A stretch of 64,000 nucleotides of DNA from Patiria miniata (lineage: Eukaryota; Echinodermata; Asteroidea; Valvatida; Asterinidae): assembly GCF_015706575.1 (NCBI RefSeq), contig NW_024037048.1, forward strand, positions 9,813,512 to 9,877,511. Direction: 5' to 3'. Both the position numbers and the translations under genes were made by a program. The notes under the pieces were generated by a model. The model was not told where the DNA came from. It was given only the letters and a program-made list of their open reading frames with translations, and did not search any database. Position 1 is the first letter of the stretch; each line of letters begins with the position of its first letter. Below, piece after piece: positions 24,601-32,034 of this stretch.

Positions 24601-25679
24601 ACCGAGTCAATTCACCTAGACTTGGTTTAAGGCTGAAATCGGATGTTATTCCCTGGATCCAGTCGGTTCCAATCCCTGGCAAGTGCGGTAGAGTCTTGGG
24701 AATTTTGGCACTTGGACCCAGGAAGTTCCAAGCATACCTGATTCACGTATTAATAACTTCAAATACAGCATAGGCTCAGAATTTTCTTTGGTCCGAGTGC
24801 GGAGGTTTTTAAGATACTGCGAGGAGAAATTGCATGATATTCGTGTAGATTTGGCAATAAATCATGCAAAACAAGACTGCGTCTTGACGTACAGATACTG
24901 ACCATTCAGTGGCCGCCTTCTATTGGGTCTTCAGTAACCCCTTGCTGTTTTACAAAAACGTGGCAGCCAAATTGACCAATCAACAGCTTAGTCCATATTT
25001 CTGATCAAAACGACGTTAAAAGTTTTTAAATTCGACACCAATTAGCTGGCACGCGGGGTCGCATAAAATTTGCATGCTTGGATATATCAGATATCATTCG
25101 TGTGGCTCCACACACGTACGTGACTGTCTGAACCTCCGAGACTAAGAATTGGGACAGGTTTACTAAAAGAGAGTCCGCAGTGGTGCAAGGGCGGATCCAG
25201 AACACAATTTTTGGGGGGGCCAAAAAAAATTTTGTCCCCCCAAAAAGTGGGTCAAAAAATTTTGGATTCTAGATGCTCTGTGGTGCGATCTGAGGCAATT
25301 TCTGACCACTTTAACCAATGTTTTTGTGAGGAAAAGATGGTGGTGTACTCATTGCCTGCCTTATTGCAATGTCACATAAAAAAAAAAAAAATTGGTTTCG
25401 TTTTTGGGGGGCCATGGCCCCCTTTGGCCCCCCCTGGATCTGCCCTTGCAGTGGTGTTTGAATTTAAACCTGTGTCACAATTTTAAGAAATCCATCATTC
25501 TTATTTCAAATTGCACCACACGTACATCTGCATACAATTTGCTTCTTTTTTTTTGACAGCTTTTTGGAGGTGAGCTAGGAGGCCCCAAGATCACGAAGCA
25601 TTTGTCGGGAGCATTTCTGGCCATCCTGTGGCTGGTCTACGTCACAATCATGTGTCTTAAGGCGTACACTGTGATTTAG
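934..25679 (+). CDS. SLC8A: Na+/Ca2+ exchanger (SLC8/NCX family), C-terminal half, 13 exons
   Basis: Members of this family are plasma-membrane antiporters exchanging about three Na+ for one Ca2+. Exons: 934-1033, 11305-11326, 14800-14952, 15910-16071, 17807-17930, 18447-18573, 18873-18963, 19691-19772, 20804-20926, 22014-22089, 22891-23044, 24332-24510, 25560-25679. Joined phases agree throughout if one missing base in exon 4 is allowed, giving about 503 residues plus a stop. Order: Calx-beta domain 1 (exons 1-4, ending VTIIDDD), Calx-beta domain 2 (exons 5-7), acidic linker (NEEEEEETW), first C-terminal membrane helix ([17 protein letters not shown]), further helices, the alpha-2 repeat ([36 protein letters not shown]), the conserved GGELGGPK motif and a last helix ending YTVI. 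The N-terminal five-helix half and the start lie left of the window. The protein is divergent: the acidic clusters inside both Calx-beta domains are partly neutral or basic. The family is certain; the exact paralogue is not. Confidence 0.93.
1068..1610. mobile_element. MITE family A, copy 1
   Basis: One of about eight copies of a ~530-bp non-autonomous element. Terminal inverted repeats are TTAAAGGGAATGTACAAC-like; internal landmarks are 'ccagctagactggttcc' and 'agcaaaagcaaatgttgta'. This copy starts 34 bp after the exon donor at 1034. Confidence 0.75.
1611..4712. other. NCX intron, no recognised gene
   Basis: Apart from a poly-G run at 2361-2379 and two T/A-rich tracts I see no exon, RNA gene or element boundary. 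Short ORFs here show no domain and no codon pattern. Confidence 0.4.
4713..5046 (+). repeat. tRNA-derived SINE, tandem pair of tails
   Basis: Two copies about 171 bp apart carry a Pol III B-box-like word (GGTTCAAATCC, GGTTCGAATCC) followed by TGTCCTTGGGCCAGCCACTT, a tail motif widespread in animal SINEs. No A box is clear, so both are partial. Confidence 0.65.
5770..5944. mobile_element. MITE family L, 3' part
   Basis: Matches the right third of the full element at 60709-61253 ('gacagcttgccag', 'ttcacagggagtttagt') and ends at the terminus CAAATGATGGACTGTACC plus TTTAA. Confidence 0.7.
6590..7068. repeat. Minisatellite array, GTGATGACTT family
   Basis: Tandem 10-11 bp units, mainly GTGATGACTT and GTGATGGGCTT. 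It belongs to the same family as arrays at 34988-36530, 44566-45296 and 45674-46183. The open frames across it result from the repeat. Confidence 0.95.
7749..8580. mobile_element. Foldback element with a nested double-hairpin insertion
   Basis: The outer arms pair at 7749-7828 and about 8511-8580 ('gggattgtgcctttgatga' against 'tcatcaaaggcacaatccc'), continuing at 8128-8155 and 8486-8512. The left arm is interrupted by 7829-8127, which is itself two hairpins: 7829-7973 (ATAGGGCCATCGCAGATTTG arms) and 8001-8101 (TGTAGTAAAACTAGCCTCCC arms). Confidence 0.8.
8371..8420 (+). repeat. Short tandem repeat in foldback loop
   Basis: Three copies of TATAGTACTTTGGTTGCTA-like units, 24-25 bp apart, in the loop of the 7749-8580 foldback element. 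Confidence 0.7.
9430..9660 (+). repeat. Interspersed repeat S, copy 1
   Basis: About 220 bp shared in the same orientation with 42895-43115 ('tgtggtccttggaggggtga', 'cagcaatcactgtcaatatg'). It has internal CAATCCTGCAAAATCCTCC words resembling the 43-bp array at 52.2-52.8 kb read on the other strand. Confidence 0.8.
10482..10705. repeat. Two adjacent hairpins
   Basis: Hairpin 10482-10549 has arms CGTGGAACACGGAA and TTCCGTGTTCCACG with further pairing (AATGTAGTG.GTCTGTG). Hairpin 10572-10705 has outer arms ATCTTCAAG.AAACTTGA and an inner CGTGCTACAT/ATGTAGCACG stem. They look like a foldback MITE. Confidence 0.75.
11305..11326 (+). CDS. SLC8A: NCX 22-nt microexon
   Basis: A 22-nt exon between acceptor tttacttatttttcag and donor gtgagt. 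It completes the split proline codon of the previous exon and adds KSNGALM, ending in phase 0, exactly the phase the next exon needs. It lies in the loop between the first beta strands of Calx-beta domain 1. No other stretch in the 13.8-kb gap was found that restores phase, but the call rests on phase and splice signals only. Confidence 0.6.
11510..11898. repeat. Minisatellite array, opposite orientation
   Basis: Tandem AAGTCCTCAC / AAGTCCTTAC 10-11 bp units. The reverse complement, GTGAGGACTT, differs by one base from GTGATGACTT, so this is the same family as the other arrays, inverted. It starts about 180 bp after the 22-nt exon. Confidence 0.95.
11906..14005. other. NCX intron, no recognised gene
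   Basis: Ordinary AT-rich intron. Only small palindromes (such as CAGACTAATTAGTCTG near 13551) and poly-A/T runs are visible. Confidence 0.4.
14006..14534. mobile_element. Foldback element H
   Basis: Long inverted repeats: AGATCTAGGATATGAAAGCC and 'caattaataagctttctttt' at the left pair with the right end ('gaaagcttattaattgggct', 'ttcatatcctagatct'). Homology continues inward to the 'gtccacagatcacatta' region on both sides. Confidence 0.85.
14800..14952 (+). CDS. SLC8A: NCX exon: Calx-beta domain 1, insert plus central strands
   Basis: 51 codons in phase 0 at both ends, acceptor ttttttgacgcag, donor gtaaga. The first half is a polar stretch ([15 protein letters not shown]) that looks like an inserted loop. 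The second half reads [19 protein letters not shown] and RYTQGVL, matching the family pattern V.V.Y.T.DGTA...DY....G.L. Confidence 0.88.
14953..15715 (+). repeat. Degenerate tandem repeat of GTCAGATCT units, with SINE inside
   Basis: Imperfect ~22-25 bp units (GTCAGATCTCTGTCAAAAGT) begin directly at the exon 14952 donor and run to 15715. A higher-order period of about 155 bp shows in three copies of ACATGAGATCCTTGTCAAAT (15322, 15475, 15630). A tRNA-derived insertion (about 15045-15207) splits the array. Confidence 0.75.
15118..15190 (+). repeat. tRNA-like sequence (SINE head)
   Basis: An A-box-like AGCTCAGTTGGTAGAACACT and B-box-like GGTCGCAGGTTCAAACCCC sit at tRNA spacing, but acceptor stems do not pair. 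It is most likely the Pol III promoter of a SINE, not a tRNA gene. Confidence 0.65.
15910..16071 (+). CDS. SLC8A: NCX exon: end of Calx-beta domain 1, with a 1-nt frame break
   Basis: Reads [20 protein letters not shown], then [19 protein letters not shown]. After GALGD the frame breaks; the conserved ending VTIIDDD is read one frame over. The exon is 162 nt, whereas flanking phases demand 163, and one extra C in the run at 16035-16038 would restore [17 protein letters not shown]. As printed, translation stops at TAA 16056-16058. A sequencing or assembly error, or a real frameshift allele, would both fit. Donor is gtgagt. Confidence 0.85.
16188..16241. repeat. Near-perfect hairpin
   Basis: Arms AAAACGGTGCACTAACAATG (16191-16210) and its exact reverse complement (16217-16236) around a 6-nt loop; pairing extends a few bases further. 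It stands next to a family L MITE, whose other copies also carry a GCACCGTT word. Confidence 0.85.
16262..16679. mobile_element. MITE family L, copy
   Basis: Matches 59553-59948 and 60709-61253 ('ttctaggatctcgatttc', 'agtcatgttttgaat', 'ttcacagggagtttagtg') and ends in the shared terminus 'gctgcaaatgatatactc' plus TACCTTTAA. Confidence 0.75.
17225..17430 (+). repeat. Three dispersed CCCGGCAAAAGGTCGT words
   Basis: CCCGGCAAAAGGTCGTAAG, CCCGGCAAAAGGACGTTAG and CCCGGTAAAAGGTTGTAAA recur at roughly 90-bp spacing near 17237, 17325 and 17411. A related word occurs at 17060. They may be a decayed tandem repeat. Confidence 0.4.
17807..17930 (+). CDS. SLC8A: NCX exon: start of Calx-beta domain 2
   Basis: Acceptor tcttcatctttccag, donor gtgagt; enters phase 1, leaves phase 2. 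It reads [19 protein letters not shown] and then [20 protein letters not shown], the opening strands of the second Calx-beta domain directly after the DDD end of the first. Confidence 0.9.
17958..18248. mobile_element. Palindromic MITE family B, truncated
   Basis: Left arm and centre of the full 501-bp palindrome at 56593-57093, starting TTAAAGAGGTTGTGGAATGC and stopping after the 'cgagtcctgttta' centre. Confidence 0.8.
18447..18573 (+). CDS. SLC8A: NCX exon: central Calx-beta domain 2
   Basis: Acceptor ctgaatacag, donor gtgggc. It begins by completing ATM and reads [37 protein letters not shown] and NRKTK. The DGTA...DY...SGTL.F..GE pattern is the Calx-beta core. The position where family members usually have an acidic calcium-binding cluster is NRKTK here. 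Confidence 0.92.
18760..18841. mobile_element. MITE family L terminus beside an acceptor
   Basis: Inverted left end of family L ('gcttcaaacgaacaaaatgc', then CAAATGATGGACTATACC plus TTTAA). It sits 31 bp before the NCX exon at 18873. Confidence 0.75.
18873..18963 (+). CDS. SLC8A: NCX exon: end of Calx-beta domain 2
   Basis: Phase 0 in, phase 1 out, 91 nt; acceptor tgtccaccgttcag, donor gtaagt. It reads [20 protein letters not shown] and then [15 protein letters not shown] end (18760-18841) lies 31 bp upstream of the acceptor. Confidence 0.88.
19253..19584. mobile_element. Foldback element I
   Basis: Two arms of about 115 bp (left 'gttttaactttgaaatctcc', 'agaccaaagacactgttgct'; right 'agcaacaggcgctttggtct', 'ggagacttcgaagttaaaa') flank a ~100-bp centre. 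No coding capacity. Confidence 0.85.
19691..19772 (+). CDS. SLC8A: NCX exon: acidic cytoplasmic linker
   Basis: Phase 1 in, phase 2 out, 82 nt; acceptor gtttcgtggtaag, donor gtactg. It reads [20 protein letters not shown] and then TWLGQIKR/S, the acidic segment of the large cytoplasmic loop ahead of the second membrane half. Confidence 0.85.
19836..20790 (+). repeat. 145-bp tandem array derived from the intron 8 / exon 9 junction
   Basis: Six tandem copies, each with TTGATTATTGATTGGTTATT-type sequence, a pyrimidine tract with acceptor (TTTTCCCTTTACAG), a short piece resembling the start of the exon at 20804 (AGTGTAATGACAGTAGGAGG) and 'gattctctcttccatgttta'. Exon-like starts lie at about 19908, 20045, 20189, 20340, 20479 and 20622. 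Spacing is 139-151 bp. Confidence 0.9.
20804..20926 (+). CDS. SLC8A: NCX exon: loop end and first helix of C-terminal membrane half
   Basis: Acceptor cttatccttctcag, donor gtaaga. It reads [19 protein letters not shown], then [20 protein letters not shown], matching the family's loop-to-helix junction (F.F.TVFWKVLFA.VPP in vertebrates). The first ~35 bases and acceptor of this exon recur as tandem copies in the preceding intron. Confidence 0.94.
21395..21700. mobile_element. G-rich hAT-like element remnant
   Basis: Shares 'gtgcgatctgaggcaatttc' and 'tgaccactttaacca' with 25185-25449, and ends in a long poly-C run followed by GAGATCCACCCTTGAG, the counterpart of that copy's CTGGATCTGCCCTTGC. 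Confidence 0.6.
22014..22089 (+). CDS. SLC8A: NCX exon: transmembrane helix
   Basis: Acceptor tttccaatttttcag, donor gtaaaa; 76 nt. It reads [20 protein letters not shown] and then AIVEQ, one hydrophobic helix matching the GWA.F..S...IG.LTA segment of the family. The exon carries little more than the helix. Confidence 0.92.
22139..22690. mobile_element. MITE D left arm carrying a family C insertion
   Basis: D sequence ('ggaggggtcataattttgaa', 'cctttggggaatgttgttag') runs to about 22256, is broken by family C (22257-22640) and resumes with 'gactgtaaatcgtccaagat'. The uninterrupted order is visible at 29371-29520. Confidence 0.8.
22257..22640. mobile_element. Harbinger-like MITE family C, copy 1
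   Basis: Inverted termini GGCCAAAAAAAAAGTCTCCG / CGGAGACTTTTTTTTTTGGC, continuing GTTTCTGGTATG / CATACCAGAAAC. TAA flanks both sides, the 3-bp TWA duplication typical of PIF/Harbinger. No ORF of note. Confidence 0.8.
22891..23044 (+). CDS. SLC8A: NCX exon: alpha-2 ion-binding repeat, first part
   Basis: Acceptor ttctgtcttttttag, donor gtatgg; 154 nt. It reads [20 protein letters not shown], then [20 protein letters not shown] and [21 protein letters not shown] and DQYADA.IGN.TG are hallmarks of the NCX alpha-2 repeat that coordinates the transported ions. Confidence 0.96.
23290..23720. mobile_element. G/C-run-rich non-autonomous element
   Basis: Starts GTGCGGTTCTAGAGCC and ends GTAGAACCGCCACTGG, with poly-G tracts, 'agggcggatccagaat' and 'tttctccggacactt'. 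It is probably related to the hAT-like elements. Confidence 0.55.
24240..24306. mobile_element. MITE family A, terminal fragment at an acceptor
   Basis: Only the last ~65 bp remain ('aatccatccatttctgaaaa' to 'gcaaatgttgtacatt'). Its end merges into the pyrimidine tract of the NCX exon at 24332. Confidence 0.7.
24332..24510 (+). CDS. SLC8A: NCX exon: alpha-2 repeat end and two helices
   Basis: Acceptor atttgtgacgtcag, donor gtaggt; 179 nt. It reads [20 protein letters not shown], then [20 protein letters not shown] and [20 protein letters not shown]. The alpha-2 motif GSN.VNVFLG.G is intact. A MITE terminus (24240-24306) lies within 30 bp of the acceptor. Confidence 0.96.
25185..25449. mobile_element. 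hAT-like MITE with 8-bp target duplication
   Basis: Termini GCAAGGGCGGATCCAG and CTGGATCTGCCCTT are inverted repeats. GCAGTGGT stands on both sides, an 8-bp direct repeat as hAT transposases make. Confidence 0.75.
25560..25679 (+). CDS. SLC8A: NCX terminal exon: GGELGGP motif, last helix, stop
   Basis: Acceptor tcttttttttttgacag. It reads [39 protein letters not shown] and TAG at 25677-25679. GGELGGP plus one last hydrophobic helix is the usual family C-terminus. Confidence 0.95.
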   Translation, partial: LFGGELGGPKITKHLSGAFLAILWLVYVTIMCLKAYTVI

Positions 25680-26998
25680 AAGTGTTGCTTGACAACAGAT
25701 GCATTCTGTGTTGCCGTCTCCTGTCGTACCCGAGAGCTAATTAGATGAAAGTGTGCAGCATCAACCTTTGTGGGTTGTGGTCGACGTTACGCTGTAAATC
25801 TACCCCCAGTTGGAGACAAAATATACCCCGGCTTAAGGCGCTTTTCCATATGCACATTTTTTCCCCCGTTAAGTCTGCGTTCATGTGTTTCATTTATCAG
25901 GCATGCAACTTTTCCTCGGATCAGCTGATTTTCTCATTTTCCACCTCAGACTTTTGCCATTTAAAATTGAAAAACACTGTACAAAGTCCTGTAAAGATTG
26001 GTATTTCCTCGTTTTTTGTTAATTCCATGTTGCATGCCTGATTTATACGGACACAAAAATCGACTTCATATTGTAGCACACATCCCTTTTCATATGTACA
26101 CAAACACAGCGTGTCCGTTCTGATCGCCCGTCAAAATCGCTCCAAGACTGATTTTGACGCATATGCAATGCTTCGCACAAGCGCAATAACCCGGCCGTTA
26201 TCGTGTTGCCGTCAAACCGTCGGATCGATTGCAAGCAATTTGCTTTGGAAAATTGCATGGACCCAAACCTTGTGACTTCATTTTTTACTGAAATGAACTT
26301 TTTTCCTGTAAGCATGCAGCTGCAACCAGTAGACACATTTCAAATTTTGACGGCTTGCCGTTTTCATTTTCCTACCTTGCTAACCAATTTCATTGCGCAT
26401 ACTTCACGTTAATATGGAAAGGTAAATCACGCGCGCGAAACGCATCGCGAACGCAACGTATATGCAACGGACACAACACGGACTGAAAACGTGCATATGG
26501 AAAGGCGTCTTTAAGGCTTCTAAGCCTATCAGTTAGGTTCCTTTCAGGCAAAATTACATAATATCCTCGCTATGCAGTCAAGGTTCAGAAACTAGACCAA
26601 AATGGTTTGCACATGTATAACATTGCTGGGTGAAAACAAATAAGTGTGCTAAAATATATAAAAGTTTGTAAGGGCACTTGTTTTGAAAACAAAATACCTA
26701 TATTACAATCAAATTTAAAACTTTAACAAAAAATTAAGTGTTTTAATTTGTTAATACATGTATGCAATGACATTTTGTTGCAATCAACGTTACAACGATA
26801 TCATATAAATTTACAACAGTTTGCAGCTATGAGTTTCCTAATTTGGTTCATATAGTTCTTGAATTTTGACAATCAGATAAGATTTGGCCTACAATAAGTA
26901 GGTTCCTTTATAGTTTTACCATTTGTCTATAAAGGACCTTTTTTTATTGATTACTGTTATTAGAATATGTGGCACAGTGGAAATAAATGAACAATAAA
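25680..26998 (+). other. Candidate 3' UTR of the NCX gene
   Basis: No transposon ends or long ORFs interrupt this stretch. The first AATAAA hexamers downstream of the stop that I found are at 26982-26987 and 26993-26998, following a T-rich tract. An mRNA 3' end just past 27000 is plausible but not shown. Confidence 0.35.
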
Positions 26999-27374
26999 CA
27001 ATTATGAACAAAATTGATAATCAGAACAAGAAATGTAAACAGCGGCAAATAACTTTTAAAATTTGTAAAAAAATATATATTGGAAGTACGGCACAAAATT
27101 TAAGGTATAAAGGAAAACAGTTCTTTTGATTGAGAATATTTTAGTTCAATTTTTTGCCGTTAGTGTGAGAATCAAAGTATATAACTAATGCTATCTTTAT
27201 AAATTCAGATTCGCGTACAAAACATTCCGCTGTCGATTTAGCAAAGTTTTTTATAATCTAACGATATGAAGTAATACTAATACCTCATACATATTTATGA
27301 TCGAGAGCTGAATTCTCACTGGTCCATTCACCATCACGTGCCAGATGCTGTTTTTGCTGTTTACCAAGCGCGAA

Positions 27375-27632
27375 CGCGAGTATTCACACACTGGGTAAAT
27401 ACGCATGTTTAGTAGACTATTACCCGTGCGAAAGTCCACTACGCCGCTTTACGAAGCAATTGTGGAACTATCGCACTGGTGTAGTACGCACGCTTGTGCA
27501 CATGCGAGTATTCACGCACAAGGTAAATACGCATGCTTAGTAGACTATTACCCGTGCGAAAGTCCACTACGCCACTTTACGAAGCAATCGTGGAACTATC
27601 GCACTGGTGTAGTACGCACGCTCATGTGTCTA
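27375..27632 (+). repeat. Tandem duplication, 128-bp unit
   Basis: Two copies of GTAAATACGCATG.TTAGTA to GGTGTAGTACGCACGCT, 128 bp apart, differing at only a few positions. Confidence 0.9.
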
Positions 27633-27817
27633 CTAAAAAAAGTCATCCATAATGCGATATAAACTCTTAGGAGTTACTGTATTTGCAAAAGAACTAAACT
27701 TTACTGAGGTTGAGCAATATTCTTCTGGTGAGCTGGACAAGTTTCTCTGAAGATTTTATGCCGAGGTGTATACTGCAACGGGAAAATTTGACAACTTAAT
27801 ACGTATGAGGTATAGTA

Positions 27818-27958
27818 AAACAAATATAACATGGTATATTTCGGCTGGACAGTCAATATTAGCTCCCGATCGGTATTGGAAGTTGGCAGACTAGTTCCCT
27901 TGGCTATCACCTCAGGAACTACTTTGTCAACTTCCAATGCCTATGTTATATTTGTAAA
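27818..27958. repeat. Foldback repeat
   Basis: Outer ACAAATATAACAT arms and an inner hairpin ATTGGAAGTTGGCAGACTAG against 'actactttgtcaacttccaa'. Confidence 0.7.
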
Positions 27959-28975
27959 TTAAAATAGGATATTAAACAGTGAGCTTTGTTGGTCAATATA
28001 TAAATGTTCAAGGGTGGATATTATGAGCATTTATTCGTTCCCATTTCCAACCAACAGCGCCCTCGATTGTTTGTCAGTGGAGTCCACAAATTCGGTTCGG
28101 ATTAAAAAGATGCCGATTTTGATGAATTTAACTTCAAAATCAAAACAAATTTCTCAAAATGTAACGAGTGTAAATGTACCAGATTGGATGATATATTGAA
28201 GGTAGTATATTTTAAATATGAGCTAATTTTTATCTTGTATTTATTTACAGAACCTTTTGTATTCGGTGTTCGCTTCCTATATCCCTATATTACACTATAT
28301 CGGCTGTTACGAACGATCAAATTTCAAAATTTTAATATATGTGTATATATAATCTATCATATAATTCTATGCATGTTCACAGAGTCTCAGCGATTTTAAC
28401 TATGAAAGTATGCCGAGCAAATTTTGATTAATATAAAATTGTAAATATAAGAATTGTTTTTTCATATTTTTCAACACTTGTTTTTTTTGCTGTACCCAGC
28501 AAAAATGCTTTAAATAGCATTGTTGCTTTTTTTCCCCCTGTGTGCTATTGTATATAACTGTACATATGGAAATATATCGTTTATTTCAGATATTTTGTTG
28601 TCTAGATGTAAAAAGTTTTGACAAAACCACACCAAAAAGTGTGACATCTGAACTATTGCGTTTGAGTGGGTGTGCTTGACTAGAATATGTAATTGGATGA
28701 ATTTGAGAATGAAAGTCACATTTGTGTACATTTTCCCCTTTGTATAATAAAAACCAAACTGTTTTCATATTTTCGGGAAAATGCTTCTTTTCGTACTCCT
28801 CCCTGATTGAAAATTATGATTTTACATCTTTTGATCAAGTCGGTTGTGATCATATAGTTATAGTTCTTATTCATAAAAAAAAATCTTGTTTAATATTGTG
28901 CTTCAATTCAATTCAATTCAGTTGACATTTATTTAGCACTCTCCAATAAACCAATACATAGTTGGATAATGTAAG

Positions 28976-29166
28976 TACAGTTGACTCTTGTTAGTACAAA
29001 CTCTGTTAATACAAAATTCTGGTTATAACAAACATAAAACCTTGGTCCCTGCTGTGTATTTTTGTGCACAATGAATGGGACTGATGTTCCTCTTAATACA
29101 AAATTCTGATATAACAAACAATTTGGCTAGGTCCGAACGAGTTTGTATTAACAAGACTCGACTGTA
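28976..29166. mobile_element. pogo/Tigger-like MITE
   Basis: TA-flanked; termini CAGTTGACTCTTGTTAGTAC and 'gtattaacaagactcgactg', inverted with few mismatches. The CAGT.GA..CT.GTTA end resembles pogo/Tigger termini. Confidence 0.7.
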
Positions 29167-29370
29167 CAATACAGTTATATTTAAACATGGAGGAAGTTTG
29201 TGTTCCTTCCTCCATGATTTAAACAAGCAATTACAAATGTGAAGGTAATTACCACCAGAAAAAAATAATGCTTTAATTGAATCTAATTATTTAAATTAAT
29301 ATTAAAGCTTCTTGAAATGAGATCATGCTGTTTTGGATAAAAACAACACTTTTAAACAAAGCAAAAACTA

Positions 29371-30256
29371 GAAAGTCCAACTCATTAGAGGGTTCATAAT
29401 TTCGAATTTGATCGTCTGATGATGACGTCATTTATATAGACCTTTGGGGAATGTTGTTAGCTACATTTTGATACCCCGTTTGCTACCAACGACTGTAAAT
29501 CATCCAAGATTGTCAAAAGAGTACGGGAGTGGAGTGGAAATTGTTCCGTGACAATGTGACACTGCCCGAAACGAACGGCAGGGAATATCGATCGCACAGT
29601 GCTTGCATGCATGGGAGCACGCAAATTGAATTACCCACGCTTTGTTCGGGCAATTTGCAGTCGCTAGGGGCCAATTACGCGTACAGGTATGTGTGTGTTT
29701 GCACTGAGCAATTTCTCCTCGCGTACTCTTTAAATTTTTACTTTTCAAACTGCATCATTTTTCATAAACTGTTGTCAATCTTTGACGATTTACACTCTTT
29801 GGTAGCAAACGGGGTATCAAAATGTAACAACATTCCCCAAAGGTCTATATAAATGACGTTAGGCCGTTGGTATGGAGCTTGCCCAAAAAGTGGTGCGGCG
29901 ATGCGGCTTTTTTTTTTTTTTACCTGATTTTTTTGCTTCAAATGTCGACTGCAAATGGTGCCCGACTAAACTTAGTGCAAATATATGGATGTCCAGAGAG
30001 GCCACATAAAGCTTATTCTCGACCATAACCCAATCTAAAAACACGTTAAAATTGTGCAGTAGCAGGATTCCAGTCAAACCAGTGAGATTGGCGGTTTTGA
30101 GACATCATCTTTCATTGAAAAAAAAACTTTTCCATTTTGCTGATGCGCATGGCTACGGCGACGCGTGCGCATACCAGAAACCGGAGACTTTTTGGGGGGC
30201 CTTATCATAAGACAATCAGATTCAAAATTATGACCCCTCCAATGAGTGTGGACTTT
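29371..30256. mobile_element. MITE D, full copy with nested family C
   Basis: Outer arms start GAAAGTCCAACTCATTAGAG and end CTCCAATGAGTGTGGACTTT. The right arm is interrupted by family C at 29861-30202. The ~260-bp loop (29520-29780) is unlike any other sequence in the window. Confidence 0.8.
29861..30202. mobile_element. Harbinger-like MITE family C, copy nested in D
   Basis: Contains 'ggtgcccgactaaacttagt' and 'aaacacgttaaaattgtgca' shared with other copies. Flanked by TTA; the left terminus has lost its A-run and part of the repeat. Confidence 0.75.
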
Positions 30257-31504
30257 CTTTCTTTAATTTGCAGTGTTTCTTTCAAATGTGCATGACATTT
30301 GGGAAGTTCATAACGTTGATGAAAATTTTATTTCGTGATGAATAATGCAACCATCAAACAGAGATTCATGGTCTCGGACTTGTTTTGCTATTGAAGTAGC
30401 AAAAAAAATCAAAATTTAAATCTCCAATTTTTTTTTAGAATAGTTGGTGCATAATTCTTTTCATTTATTTTTATTCCTTTGATTTCTTTTTGTGTTTTTA
30501 GAATCCTGTACATTCCCACCACAAAATAAAGCAAAACATTCACCATTAAAAAAAAAGAGTTTCTCTCTTACTAAACAATTGTGAGATTATTTGTTTTCCA
30601 AGAGAGAACTTACGTTGAACAAAAAAAGTGTTTTATTTTGTTTGTGAAAGTGAAGAAAGTGTATGATTCGGGTATGCTTGTAACAGAAAGTGTGCAAATA
30701 TATAACTTTTCCTGTGTAATATATAAAAAATTCAATTTATTTTTAAGTCTTGCAATTGAATTTGAAGACATTCAAATTGTTTCTTGGGGAATAATTTATG
30801 TATGATGTGTAATATGCAGCGTTTAAAGTCTTCAGTTTTCTTACAAGTGAACTGTCAAGGTGCAAATATACTTCAAATTTAAACTTGTCCTAATTGTAAT
30901 TTTCCAAAATCTGTCCCAAGTGAAACACCCTGTTTTGTTTAATGTACAGGGTTTAAAACTGCAGTGTTCTGTAATTTTAGTCAAAATTGTACCGATACTT
31001 TATTCACGAGTCGGCCATGTTAAATTGAAAGCGAGGTAAACTCTTCATTTTTGGAACTTGCGAGTAGAAACGAAAGCATTGGCACAAAAATTCATTACAA
31101 AGTAATATCAGTCTGCTCTGATGAATAATTAAAAATTTGTGAGTAAACATACCTTATGTTTTAAGCCACATTTAAAAAAACAAATTCAGAGCAAGGCTTG
31201 GAGCGCACTTCAATCATAAAATAGTCTGGCACCCTCCCATTCAGCAGTTTACAATTTATAAAACAGATTCAGGGAACACCATCAAAAATGGCTGCCTCGC
31301 GAATAAGGTCTTTTTCCAAATTTAAGAAAAAAGTTTAATTTCTTTTTTTTGTGGGATTGTATAATCACTTTTGTGGCATATGAAAGAGTGTTTTGTTCCT
31401 ATATATATATATTAATGGCAGTTGTGATTATTTTTACGAAAGTTTAAAAACAAAACTTGTATCCTTAACAATGAACAGTGTCAGGCTGATTGCAAGGTGA
31501 TTTT
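30257..31504. other. Intergenic, nothing recognised
   Basis: AT-rich sequence with homopolymer runs and a TATATATATA tract (31401-31411). No exon, element boundary or RNA gene is supported. Confidence 0.4.
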
Positions 31505-31708
31505 GGAAAGATTTCCATATACGAAGTTCACTAATTTTCCTCTGTATTGACTAACAAGCCTCCAGATAGCAATTTCATGTCATCAAAGTCATTTTGAGCA
31601 GTGAGAAAATACAAGCATTTTCTTAGAAAACACTTAGAATTTTTCAGTCCAATCTCATAGGGTTTGTACACAGGGTGTTGAGTGAACTTCGTATATGGAA
31701 ATCTTTCC
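31505..31708. mobile_element. MITE family E, copy 1
   Basis: A 204-bp element with ~28-bp inverted termini (GGAAAGATTTCCATATACGA and 'tcgtatatggaaatctttcc'), about 95% identical to 33368-33575. Confidence 0.85.
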
Positions 31709-32034
31709 GGAGATTTTTGTTTTGGTCTTAAAAAATAGAAAAATATAAATAGAAGAGTATAAAATTTAACAACATTGCAAGTAAGGTTAGGACTGATTAC
31801 TTTGCCGTTCTTGAGATTTCAAATTCTCCGCAATAACTCTCCCTGTCGTGTTTAGGTAAACAAAATTATTAATCAATTGATTGAAATCCGTATGCTCCAT
31901 CTGCCTTTGTGTGAATTCTAAATAAACTCCAGTTTACGAGTCAAAGCTTAAAAAAAAATCTACTTATAGTTATTTTTGAGTGTCAGCTTCCTAGACAAGT
32001 TAATTGGTTCTCGAACCGCGTGTCTCGCCTGCTT

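Larger units (their letters stand above)
26999..28975. other. Intergenic, no recognised gene
   Basis: AT-rich intergenic DNA. It contains the tandem duplication at 27375-27632 and the foldback at 27818-27958; otherwise I see nothing beyond short unconserved ORFs. Confidence 0.4.
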
